Assembly: GCA_021151525.1 (NCBI GenBank)
Contig: JAGKXD010000077.1
Coordinates: 1-19,706 of the forward strand
Reading direction: 5' to 3'
Source: Cellvibrionaceae bacterium
Lineage (GTDB): Bacteria > Pseudomonadota > Gammaproteobacteria > Pseudomonadales > Cellvibrionaceae
Length of the DNA: 19,706 nt
Of the stretch, positions 7,495 through 15,252 are shown one piece after another (position 1 is the first letter of the stretch; every line of letters starts with the position of its first letter). The position numbers were made by a program, and so were the translations under genes. Under the pieces are notes generated by a model, which did not search any database, had not been told where the DNA came from, and worked only from the letters and a program-made list of their open reading frames with translations.

Positions 7495-8472
7495 ATGTCA
7501 AACAATTTAATCACTCCAGATTTTCGTTTCCGCCGTTTGCGCAGAACTTCTGCATTGCGTGAATTGGTGCGTGAAACTCATTTGCGTATGAGTGATTTTA
7601 TTTTTCCAATTTTTGTGGAAGAGGGCATAACAGCGCCCGTAGCGATTAAAACCATGCCGGATGTTTATCGCTATCCCGAATCGCAATTGGCAGATGTAGT
7701 TACACGTGTATGGAATAAAGGCATTCGTGCGGTTTTATTATTCGGTGTATCAACCCATAAAGATGAAATGGGCTCAGACACTTGGGCACAAGATGGTTTG
7801 CTTGCACGTATGATCCGCATTGCAAAACAAGCGCAACCGGAAATGTTGGTGATTAGCGATAATTGTTTTTGCGAATATACAACTCACGGTCACTGTGGGG
7901 TTACTCACAAGAACGACGTTGATAACGATGCAACTTTAATTAATTTGCAGCGCCAAGTTGTTGTGGCAGCGAAAGCTGGTGTAGATATGATCGCACCATC
8001 GGGCATGATGGATGGAATGATTTCAGCAATTCGCCAAGCCTTAGATGAAGCAGGTTTTGCGCATATCCCAGTTATGTCTTATTCCACAAAATTTGCATCA
8101 GCGTTTTACGGGCCATTTCGTGATGCTGTTGACAGTACTTTCAAAGGCACTCGCAATACCTATCAAATGGATTTCGCCAATGCGCGTGAAGCACTTGCCG
8201 AATCAATGCAAGATGAAGCCGAAGGTGCGGATATTTTAATGGTAAAACCCGGTACGGCTTATTTGGATATTCTCGCGCATATCCGTGCAAACTCTGCACG
8301 CCCCTTAGCGGTTTATCATGTGAGTGGTGAATACGCCATGATTAAAGCCGGCGCAGCGGCAGGTGTGATTGATGAGAAAGCAATTGTTTTAGAAACTATG
8401 ACGGCGTTTAAGCGGGCTGGTGCGGATTTGATTATTACCTATTACGCGGAAAAATTAGCCGAGTGGTTGTAG
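7495..8472 (+). CDS. hemB: Delta-aminolevulinic acid dehydratase (porphobilinogen synthase) HemB
   Basis: HemB condenses two 5-aminolevulinate molecules into porphobilinogen, the first shared step of tetrapyrrole synthesis, in the cytoplasm. The 325-residue protein carries the two active-site lysines: Lys199 in the STKFASAFYGPFRDA block and Lys251 in MVKPG. It also has the metal cluster DNCFCEYTTHGHCG with Cys124, Cys126 and Cys134, the arrangement of zinc-dependent enzymes rather than the Asp-rich magnesium form typified by Pseudomonas aeruginosa. A TTG lies in frame at 7483, but the ATG at 7495 fits the family start; the ribosome-binding site is weak. The gene is flanked on both sides by long palindromes, and its TAG stop lies in the first arm of the downstream one. 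It is probably transcribed alone. Confidence 0.97.
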   Translation: MSNNLITPDFRFRRLRRTSALRELVRETHLRMSDFIFPIFVEEGITAPVAIKTMPDVYRYPESQLADVVTRVWNKGIRAVLLFGVSTHKDEMGSDTWAQDGLLARMIRIAKQAQPEMLVISDNCFCEYTTHGHCGVTHKNDVDNDATLINLQRQVVVAAKAGVDMIAPSGMMDGMISAIRQALDEAGFAHIPVMSYSTKFASAFYGPFRDAVDSTFKGTRNTYQMDFANAREALAESMQDEAEGADILMVKPGTAYLDILAHIRANSARPLAVYHVSGEYAMIKAGAAAGVIDEKAIVLETMTAFKRAGADLIITYYAEKLAEWL

Positions 8473-8549
8473 CCTGTAAGGAGCAAAGCGCATTACGGGA
8501 AATTTCGGGTTCTGAACTCCCCGTAATGCGCTTTGCTCCTTACAGGCTA
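8470..8549. repeat. 30-bp perfect inverted repeat (MITE/REP-like) at the hemB 3' end
   Basis: Positions 8470-8499 are the exact reverse complement of 8520-8549, separated by 20 nt: a perfect 30-bp stem. The first three bases are the hemB TAG stop codon. The outer ends read TAGCCTGTAAGG and CCTTACAGGCTA. Taking GCCTG...CAGGC as the element, it is flanked by TA on both sides, compatible with a TA target-site duplication of the Tc1/IS630 MITE kind (inference). The 20-nt loop itself contains a small GTTC/GAAC pairing. It occupies most of the hemB-jetA gap and would form a very stable hairpin in a hemB transcript, able to protect its 3' end or hinder read-through. No T-run follows it. Confidence 0.85.
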
Positions 8550-8600
8550 GGTTAAATATCCGATCAATACCCCACCGATTTTGAGTGTAATAAATACCTA

Positions 8601-10124
8601 ATGTTCTTCAGCGATTCCCGCCAGCATTTTTTTAATCCACTTACGGGTAAATACCGCGAGTTGGTTGCCCAGTGTTTGAGTCTTTTGTATCAGCGCCTTT
8701 ATACCGATCTGCGCGATTATGGTAATGCCATGAATCGCGAACAGCTTGTGGATATTTTTAAAGAAGCGATTGCCCGTGCGCCGATTTTAGATTCGGATAG
8801 AGACGAAGAGGAATTCAATGAGCAAGGCGAATTAATTGAAAGTCAGGAAGGGCGTTTTAAAAGCCAGCGTGATCTTGCGACCTTTGTCATTAACCGTTTG
8901 GTAGAAAATGGTTGGCTGGAAAAGCAAGTTGATGAAACAAGCTTGCAAAGTACTTATGGCTTTAGTCGTATGGGTCGTCTGTTTACCCAGGCCTTTGCGG
9001 ATAATCAAGCCAATCATTTTCGTACGCGGAACCGCAATACGCGCAACACACGCAATAGTTTGCAAGCATTTTACGAGCAAGGGGAAATTCACGACTTGCT
9101 TGATGCCTACGAATATTCCGAGCGTATCATTAGCGACTTCACTGATGTTATTTCCGAGCTTGAAGAACGCAAGCGCCAACTGGTGCGTGAAGTGGAATCC
9201 CGCCAGTTAATTCAGCAGGCGAGTGATGAATTTTTCGACTTTATGGAAACGGTATTTAAACCGGATTTGGAAGTGCGCCTGTCTGCAGACAGTGTTGAAA
9301 AATACCGCGATCAAATTTCCGACATAATTACCAAAATTCGCCGCAAGCGTAAATATGGTTTGGGTGATGCTGAAGCGGCAGCAAAAGATTGGCGTGCGGT
9401 TATGGAAATTCGTTTACGTAAGGCTCTGCCGCAGCGTGTTGTGCAAGGTGTTTCTTTGCTAGATACCTTACTGCAAACCATTGAGTCTCGTTTGAAAAAT
9501 GCCTGCGAAATTATGTTGCCAGCTTTGCGTCGCGCATTAAATACATTCACGCAACGTGCAGATATCATTATTCGCCAGTTGAGTTACATCAACAGCCGCA
9601 GCCAAGATGATTTGATGGATATTTATAAATCGCTTGCACAATTACCTGTTGAGCAACAGGATGAAATTTTTAAAATTCAAGGTGAAGCCCTCGCCAGCGT
9701 GCAACTTGGGTTTATTGACCCCGCGCAAATCCAATTGCGTGCCGCACGTCAACAGTATGTTGTACGTTCCACACTTGAAGGCGATAAAGCACTAGATGTG
9801 GATGCGCAAAAGGAAATTTTTATCCAGCAGGCATTGGATCGAGCATTTATTTTACAAGGCAGTGAAATTCGCCAATATGTACAAAATGCGCTGACTAAAA
9901 ATGGCAGCATCAATAGCCGCGAATTGGAAGCAACCAATATGCAAGAGTTGTTGAACCTTGCTCACGCTATTGAAGTGGGGGCAGCGGATAATCTTTCATC
10001 ACGTTTCCGCTTTTCAGTAACGCAACAACAAGATTGGTTGCATGCGTCTCCCCAAATACAAAACGATCACTATTTCAAACAGCGCGACCAATTTTTGATT
10101 TCGCTGCTGGATGAAGGACAATAA
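8601..10124 (+). CDS. jetA: JetA/MksF-family kleisin-like subunit (DUF5716-like, Wadjet-type)
   Basis: This is the first gene of a three-gene SMC operon. The 507-residue protein matches the Wadjet JetA / MksF pattern, related in role to the MukF kleisin that bridges the SMC heads. It has an N-terminal winged-helix-like region (FNPLTGKYRELVAQCLSLLYQRLY), an acidic loop (SDRDEEEFNEQGE, about residues 65-78), a conserved-looking FVINRLVENGWLEKQ block, and then a long helical and coiled-coil middle. An unusual basic Arg/Asn repeat, RTRNRNTRNTRN, occupies residues 141-152. There is no signal peptide. The ATG at 8601 is used; the upstream Shine-Dalgarno sequence is weak. The stop is 1 nt before the jetB start, so the genes are translationally linked. 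Family assignment comes from recognition of sequence style and gene order, not a profile search. MksF is the alternative name if the complex serves the chromosome. Confidence 0.82.
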   Translation: MFFSDSRQHFFNPLTGKYRELVAQCLSLLYQRLYTDLRDYGNAMNREQLVDIFKEAIARAPILDSDRDEEEFNEQGELIESQEGRFKSQRDLATFVINRLVENGWLEKQVDETSLQSTYGFSRMGRLFTQAFADNQANHFRTRNRNTRNTRNSLQAFYEQGEIHDLLDAYEYSERIISDFTDVISELEERKRQLVREVESRQLIQQASDEFFDFMETVFKPDLEVRLSADSVEKYRDQISDIITKIRRKRKYGLGDAEAAAKDWRAVMEIRLRKALPQRVVQGVSLLDTLLQTIESRLKNACEIMLPALRRALNTFTQRADIIIRQLSYINSRSQDDLMDIYKSLAQLPVEQQDEIFKIQGEALASVQLGFIDPAQIQLRAARQQYVVRSTLEGDKALDVDAQKEIFIQQALDRAFILQGSEIRQYVQNALTKNGSINSRELEATNMQELLNLAHAIEVGAADNLSSRFRFSVTQQQDWLHASPQIQNDHYFKQRDQFLISLLDEGQ

Positions 10125-10125
10125 C

Positions 10126-10875
10126 ATGAGCAATATTTTTAGTGCTGATTTAGAAGCACGCCTTGATAAACATAATTTGTCATTTGATGACTGGCGCGAG
10201 CTTATTCAACGTTTGTTGGATTATGGTGTACTGTGTCGTGATGACTCACAAGTAGAAGCTGAGCTGTATGATCGCTTTGTTCGTATTCACGAACTGGTTG
10301 ATGACTACCTAGCATTAATGGGCGTGCGTTTCCAGCATGACACTCAATTCAATTTTGTGCGCATACTTCCGCCGGGCGCGCGTATGCCGGGTATGGATGA
10401 TGAGAGCGACGAGCCCTTTAATGGTGGTTTCCGCCAACGATTAAATCAACACGAAATCGCTTTGATTCTTGTGTTGCGCGCCGAATACGACAAAGCACTA
10501 CGTGAAGGCGTGATTGATGAAACCGGTTGTGCAACACTTTCGTTAGAAGCTATTTCATTGGTGATGAAAAGTTTGTTGCGCCGTAATTTGCCAGAAAATA
10601 TCGGCGAGCGTCGTCAAGCATTTAAACGCTTGCGTCAATTACGGTTGATTAATTACTTTGCCGATACGGATGTAGATTCTGTGGAGAGCTGGATAAAAAT
10701 TCGCCCGCTGATTATTCATCTCGTTAGTAACGAGTGGCTCAATCAAATTCGCAACCATCTTGCTGATAACTTGTTGTTAGTGGATGACGAGCCAGAAGCG
10801 GAAGAGAAAATCGCGAAACCAGCGCAAAAAAGATCGCCGCATCTGACTAAATCTATATTTGACACCGAATCTTAA
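10126..10875 (+). CDS. jetB: JetB/MksE-family winged-helix subunit (DUF4194-like)
   Basis: The second operon gene encodes 249 residues resembling JetB (DUF4194), the MukE-like KITE protein that binds the kleisin and DNA near the SMC heads. Visible features are a helical N-terminus (LEARLDKHNLSFDDWRELI), the block FVRILPPGARMPGMDDE, and a C-terminal winged-helix-like region. That region includes FKRLRQLRLINYF followed by ADTDVDSVESWIKIRPLI, after which comes a charged tail rich in Glu and Lys. An in-frame ATG at 10111 lies inside jetA, but the ATG at 10126 has an AAGGA site 7 nt upstream and gives the expected N-terminus, so it is chosen. The gene begins 1 nt after jetA ends and stops 11 nt before jetC, as expected for subunits of one complex. 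Confidence 0.83.
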   Translation: MSNIFSADLEARLDKHNLSFDDWRELIQRLLDYGVLCRDDSQVEAELYDRFVRIHELVDDYLALMGVRFQHDTQFNFVRILPPGARMPGMDDESDEPFNGGFRQRLNQHEIALILVLRAEYDKALREGVIDETGCATLSLEAISLVMKSLLRRNLPENIGERRQAFKRLRQLRLINYFADTDVDSVESWIKIRPLIIHLVSNEWLNQIRNHLADNLLLVDDEPEAEEKIAKPAQKRSPHLTKSIFDTES

Positions 10876-10886
10876 AAGTAGAAGTT

Positions 10887-13800
10887 ATGTTCCTAAAAAA
10901 GTTTATCTATGTTAATTGGGGGAATGTGCCTAATACCGAATTTGAATTCGGCCCCATTAATTTGTTTTCGGGTGGCAATGGTTCTGGTAAGACGACAGCA
11001 GCAGATGCGATTCAAACTATCATGACTGCTGCGCACGATAATTTATTTCATTTTAACCCGGGCCAAGATGAATCCAGCCAGCGCGGTCGCGGTGGAAAGC
11101 TGGTGCGTACACTCGCATCCTATGTACTTGGATGTGATGACGGTGCCTACTCGCGCCCGCAAGGGTGTGATGGTTATTTGGCGGCCGTATTTCACCCAAC
11201 GCAAGGAGAGAGCAGTGAACCATTTACTGCATTAATCGGCATGCGTGCCTTTGTGGAAACCGCCGGGCAGGGTGCCAGCCAACAGAAGGTGGCGCGCTTG
11301 GATGATTGTCACTTTTATATTTTGAGTGATGTTGCACTTAGCTTAAAAGATTTATTAAAAGAAGAAAAAACACATAAGTATGTAGTGCCGCTCGATAAAG
11401 TTTATGCAGGCTTGCGTCGGCAATTTGGTCAGGAGCAAGTTGAAAAATACGATAAGAAAAAGCCTTATTTGTGTCGTCTTTACGGCGCGTTACGTGGCCG
11501 AAAAGATGCTGTCTCCGAACGTGAAGCGATGAATGCTGCACGTGCCTTTTCTCGTTTTATGGCTTACAAACCTATCAAGGGTATTGATGAATTTGTTGCT
11601 AACGAAGTCTTGGAATTCCGCGATTTAGGCGAAGCAATCCGTACAGTGTCGGCAATGCTCAAGCGAATCCATACCATGGAGTCTGATGCGCGCCAATTGC
11701 GTGAAGCTATAGAACGCATGGCAACAGGTCGTACGCTGTCTGACAACTTTATTAGCAATTGGCTTGAACAGCAGCTTCTATATTATTCGGTTGCCAAACG
11801 TCGTTTTGGTGATTGTCAGGCACTTTATCTTGAGGCAAAACGTAAGCAACAATTATTACGTGAAGTATCCGTTGGCCACAGCCAATCCTTAGCGTTGTGC
11901 GAAACACGCCGCGATGAAATTAATCAGTTGATACTTGCTGCTACTGCACGTCGCCTCGGTGTGCCGGCGTTGCGCGATAAGGATCAATTAGAGCACGAAA
12001 AAATTACGCAAGAAAAAACGATTCATCAGCAGGTGCCGGAATTATTAAAACAAGACCAACAGCTGCAAACCAATATTGGTGCGGCACAACAATTTGTGCA
12101 GGCTTTGCGTAACACCTCCATAAGCTTGGAAATTCCCGCGTTTAAAGATGCCCATTTACATCAACTTGCTAAAGTTTTAGCAGCCGAAGTTGAGCAAATT
12201 GATATTCATCAATTATTGAATCGCGATTGGATTGATGTGAGTTCTCTATCGACACACTTGGAGGCAGTGAGCGCACAACAAAAAAATCATAATCTATTTG
12301 TGCACACCTTATTCGCGTTAGATGCAAGCTCGGCGAGTACGCATCAAGGCGTAAAAATTAATTTGCGCGATCAATTGGCGCAGGAACGCGATAAGCGTCG
12401 CGCAACTTGCGATAGATTGCAAAAAGCTATTGAGGTTAAGCGTCGTGAAATTCAAACGCTTGAAGCGCATCAAGTTAACTATCCTCCTTTCGTGCGTGCT
12501 GCGCTTGAAGCTATCGCACAGCAATGCTCCAAAGCGGATGTGCGTGTGCTTTGCGATTACATCAGCGTTACCGATCCTGAATGGCAAGCTGCAATCGAAG
12601 GTTATATTGGTGCGGCGCGGTTCGGGATTATTGTGGCTCCTGAGTATGAAGCCGAAGCTATTGCAGTAATACGCAATATGTCTGGCCAGGTGAATCGCGC
12701 GCGTATTATTCAAGGCGATAAAGCGCGTAAAGATTTAGAGCGCTCCGGCAAGAATCCAGATAATTCAATTATTGATGTGATGAGTTTTTCTCACGCAACG
12801 GCTGAAGCTTATATAACGGCAAGTTACGCCAATGTGCAGCGTGTGGAAAATGCTAACGAACTGCGCAATACCCGCCGCGGCATAACCAAAGATGCTATGG
12901 GCTCCGGCAATTACGCTATGTTCCGTTGCGATATGGCAGATAGTGATTTGGTGTTTGGCCAAGCGGCGCGCGAGCGCGCACTCAATGCCAAGCGCAATGA
13001 ATTCCATGAACTCAATGTGGAATGGCAAGCAGCGACTGACTATGTTACTGAAACTCAAGAACTGCTTTCCGCCATTGATAAATTAAAAACACTGGCTTAT
13101 GCGGATAGTTTGCAAACCATGTTGGCGGCACAAGATCGTATTGCCGCTATTGATTCGAGTTTGCAGAAGTTGGATTTGAGCGATACAAAAGCATTAGATG
13201 ATGAACTTGAAGAGCTGAAAAGCCGCCTGCAAGAGCAGCAAGTCATTTTCAAAGAAATTAACAATGCGCATGTCGATTGCCGTGCTGAGTTAAAAAATGC
13301 TGACAGTCATTGTACGAAATTAGATGCTGAACAAGAAAAAACCTTAGCGGTAGTGGATGAGTGTGAAGCGAATTTGCAATCGATCGTAGGCTTGTGGCCA
13401 GAGTTTTCAGTTGACGAACGCTTGCAAGCAGCAGATGAGCTTATTAGTCAACACTCAGTAAGCTATTTTGAAAATAGTTTGGCGAGTGTAAATGCCGAAC
13501 TGAAAAACATTTTGCACAAGCTACAAAGTGCGGTGATGCAGCACAATCAATTTTGCCAAAATGCGGATGCTATTTTATTTAACATTGATTACCTAAACGA
13601 GTTAGGTAATGCAAACTTCCGCTCAGTGTGCGATATGCGCCGCCAGTTTGATGCGCTCTACAATCGCGATAAAAATCATATTCTAGCGCAGCGTCATCAA
13701 GAAATTGAGTCGCTACGTTTGAGTTTTAACAACGCTTTTGTATCCAATCTTTGTCATTCAATTTACCAAGCCATTAACGACGGTAAGAAAACCTTAGAAG

Positions 13801-14558
13801 AGTTAAACAAAGAGTTGGAGCACCATCGTTTTGGTGCCGACCGAGAGCGTTTCCGGTTTGATTGGGAGTGGGTGCCAGAATTTAAAGAATATTGGCAATT
13901 CTTTAAAGCCGTAATCGATAGCCCTAATTTGGGCGAAGGTGAAACGCTGTTTAATATGAAGCTGGATGAAAAACATCAAAAAGTGCGCGAGCGTTTGATG
14001 AGCATGTTGCTTGATGAAGATGAACAAAAAGCCTTGCGTGAATTGACGCGCATTGCAGATTATCGCAATTACCGCTGCTATGAAATTTACAAAGAGCCTG
14101 AAGGTAAAGCGCCAATCGCCTTAAGCCAATACGGTACGGGCTCAGGTGGTCAATTAGAAACGCCAGCTTACATCATTCGCAGTGCGGCAATTACATCTGC
14201 CTTCCGTTTTAATGAAGGTAATAGTCACTTGCGCATGGTGTTGGTGGACGAAGCGTTCTCTAAAATGGATGAGCATCGCTCGCGTGAAGTGATTAACTAC
14301 TTAACGGAAAGTTTAGGTTTGCAGCTGAATTTTATTATGCCAAGCAGCAAGTCCGGCCCCTTTATGGATTTAATTTCCAACCAATTTGTGTTCAGCAAAT
14401 GCCCAACATCTGAACCGGTTGGTGAATTAAAAACCCGTGTGGTATTGGACAGACAAGTTTGCGATCAAGAAAAAATCGTCAAGCTAATGGCGAATCATCG
14501 TCGCACAATTCGCCAACAAGCAAGTTTGGATTTTATGGTGGAAGTTGAAGGTGCTTAG
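10887..14558 (+). CDS. jetC: JetC/MksB-family SMC-like ATPase (MukB-like)
   Basis: This is the motor of the second SMC complex, 1,223 residues long. The N-terminal head has Walker A GGNGSGKT at residues 29-36 within FSGGNGSGKTTAADAIQ. Two long helical arms flank a central globular region (about residues 540-700, around the VRVLCDYISVTDPEWQAAIEGYIGAARFGI segment), which I take as the hinge. The C-terminal head has a signature-like GTGSGGQ at 1083-1089 and Walker B MVLVDEAFSKMDE with Asp1121 and Glu1122. This order is that of MukB/JetC/RecF-like SMC proteins and differs from the canonical SMC encoded by the partial smc gene at 1-3084. JetC proteins use ATP to extrude DNA loops; in Wadjet systems this leads JetD to cleave circular plasmids. 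Here no jetD follows: the gene ends at a terminator and a convergent regulator gene. A weak AGAAG site precedes the ATG. Confidence 0.87.
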   Translation: MFLKKFIYVNWGNVPNTEFEFGPINLFSGGNGSGKTTAADAIQTIMTAAHDNLFHFNPGQDESSQRGRGGKLVRTLASYVLGCDDGAYSRPQGCDGYLAAVFHPTQGESSEPFTALIGMRAFVETAGQGASQQKVARLDDCHFYILSDVALSLKDLLKEEKTHKYVVPLDKVYAGLRRQFGQEQVEKYDKKKPYLCRLYGALRGRKDAVSEREAMNAARAFSRFMAYKPIKGIDEFVANEVLEFRDLGEAIRTVSAMLKRIHTMESDARQLREAIERMATGRTLSDNFISNWLEQQLLYYSVAKRRFGDCQALYLEAKRKQQLLREVSVGHSQSLALCETRRDEINQLILAATARRLGVPALRDKDQLEHEKITQEKTIHQQVPELLKQDQQLQTNIGAAQQFVQALRNTSISLEIPAFKDAHLHQLAKVLAAEVEQIDIHQLLNRDWIDVSSLSTHLEAVSAQQKNHNLFVHTLFALDASSASTHQGVKINLRDQLAQERDKRRATCDRLQKAIEVKRREIQTLEAHQVNYPPFVRAALEAIAQQCSKADVRVLCDYISVTDPEWQAAIEGYIGAARFGIIVAPEYEAEAIAVIRNMSGQVNRARIIQGDKARKDLERSGKNPDNSIIDVMSFSHATAEAYITASYANVQRVENANELRNTRRGITKDAMGSGNYAMFRCDMADSDLVFGQAARERALNAKRNEFHELNVEWQAATDYVTETQELLSAIDKLKTLAYADSLQTMLAAQDRIAAIDSSLQKLDLSDTKALDDELEELKSRLQEQQVIFKEINNAHVDCRAELKNADSHCTKLDAEQEKTLAVVDECEANLQSIVGLWPEFSVDERLQAADELISQHSVSYFENSLASVNAELKNILHKLQSAVMQHNQFCQNADAILFNIDYLNELGNANFRSVCDMRRQFDALYNRDKNHILAQRHQEIESLRLSFNNAFVSNLCHSIYQAINDGKKTLEELNKELEHHRFGADRERFRFDWEWVPEFKEYWQFFKAVIDSPNLGEGETLFNMKLDEKHQKVRERLMSMLLDEDEQKALRELTRIADYRNYRCYEIYKEPEGKAPIALSQYGTGSGGQLETPAYIIRSAAITSAFRFNEGNSHLRMVLVDEAFSKMDEHRSREVINYLTESLGLQLNFIMPSSKSGPFMDLISNQFVFSKCPTSEPVGELKTRVVLDRQVCDQEKIVKLMANHRRTIRQQASLDFMVEVEGA

Positions 14559-14569
14559 ATATTTGACGA

Positions 14570-14600
14570 AACCTACAGGCAAGTAAATTGCCTGTAGGTT
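14570..14600. terminator. Bidirectional terminator-like hairpin between jetC and the response regulator
   Basis: AACCTACAGGCAA (14570-14582) pairs perfectly over 13 bp with 14588-14600 around a 5-nt GTAAA loop. It lies 11 nt beyond the jetC stop and its right arm includes two bases of the convergent regulator gene's TAA stop (14599-14601). The T-tracts on both sides are poor, so it may act with Rho or as a stability element, but its position between convergent genes argues for a shared terminator. Confidence 0.72.
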
Positions 14601-15252
14601 AATCTGTACGAACTCCTACTTGCGGAAAATACCGCTGAATTTTTTTAATGATTTTTTGTTCTTCCACAGGTTTTACAATATAGTCATCTACACCTTCCTC
14701 AATAGCGGCGCGAATTTGCTTGGCTTCGGTAACTGCTGTTACGAGCATAAAGCAGGTATCTATATAGCGTTCGCTAGCGCGCATAGCGTTATGGACGTCA
14801 AGTCCACTTTTTATTGGCATATTCCAATCGCACAAGACAAGATCATATACAGGATTTGCTTCATAAAGCATGCTGATCGCTTTTAAGCCATCTTCTGCGG
14901 ACTCTACAGCGAGTAATCCATTGGCTTGTAACAAGGCAATCATCATTGATGCGATCAAGGCGTCATCGTCAACGACTAATACTTTTATATCTCCTACTGA
15001 CATTTGTGCGCGCTTTTGCGCTATGGGTATTTTGGGGGGCTTGGGTGGCGGAGCTGAAATAATGTCCACAGGCGCCTGCGCAGGTTTGAGTGATTGCAAG
15101 AGTTTTGCAAGCGAGCTGTCGATAAGCTCAAGTATTTTTTGGTTTTGCTCCTTTGCGGCTGCATGCTCCGGGTTATCAATATTTTTAAGTAGCCATTCGC
15201 GCCTTTGGTTTAGGGTTTTGGCAATTAGTTGGGCTTCCGGCTTGGTAAACAT
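14599..15252 (-). CDS. Response regulator: novel N-terminal region plus C-terminal receiver domain
   Basis: The 217-residue protein has a typical phosphoreceiver (REC) domain at about residues 88-210. It has acidic residues Asp95-97 (VVDDDA), phospho-acceptor Asp142 (LCDWNMP), Thr172 (LVTAV) and Lys194 (IVKPVEE), so the domain should be phosphorylatable. Unusually, the REC domain is at the C-terminus. It follows a helical N-terminal region of about 55 residues with a charged composition (NQRREWLLKNIDNPEHAAAKEQNQ) and a Pro-rich linker (SAPPPKPPKIP, about 67-76). No DNA-binding or enzymatic output domain is present, and no histidine kinase gene is in the window, so its partner is unknown. The start ATG at 15252 has a TAGGAA Shine-Dalgarno site (TTCCTA on the + strand at 15257-15262) 4 nt away. 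It is divergent from the DUF815 gene and convergent with jetC. Confidence 0.88.
   Translation of the reverse strand: MFTKPEAQLIAKTLNQRREWLLKNIDNPEHAAAKEQNQKILELIDSSLAKLLQSLKPAQAPVDIISAPPPKPPKIPIAQKRAQMSVGDIKVLVVDDDALIASMMIALLQANGLLAVESAEDGLKAISMLYEANPVYDLVLCDWNMPIKSGLDVHNAMRASERYIDTCFMLVTAVTEAKQIRAAIEEGVDDYIVKPVEEQKIIKKIQRYFPQVGVRTD

Noticed and set aside
13588..13610. Inverted repeat ATTACCTAA-N5-TTAGGTAAT inside jetC
   Set aside because: A 9-bp perfect inverted repeat with a short spacer is expected about once by chance in a window of this size. It lies within coding sequence with no other signal.
8473..14600. Defence island or mobile-element boundaries around the jet operon
   Set aside because: No integrase, transposase, tRNA, or att-like repeats are visible, and codon use looks like the neighbours. 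Only the small palindrome near hemB hints at mobility.
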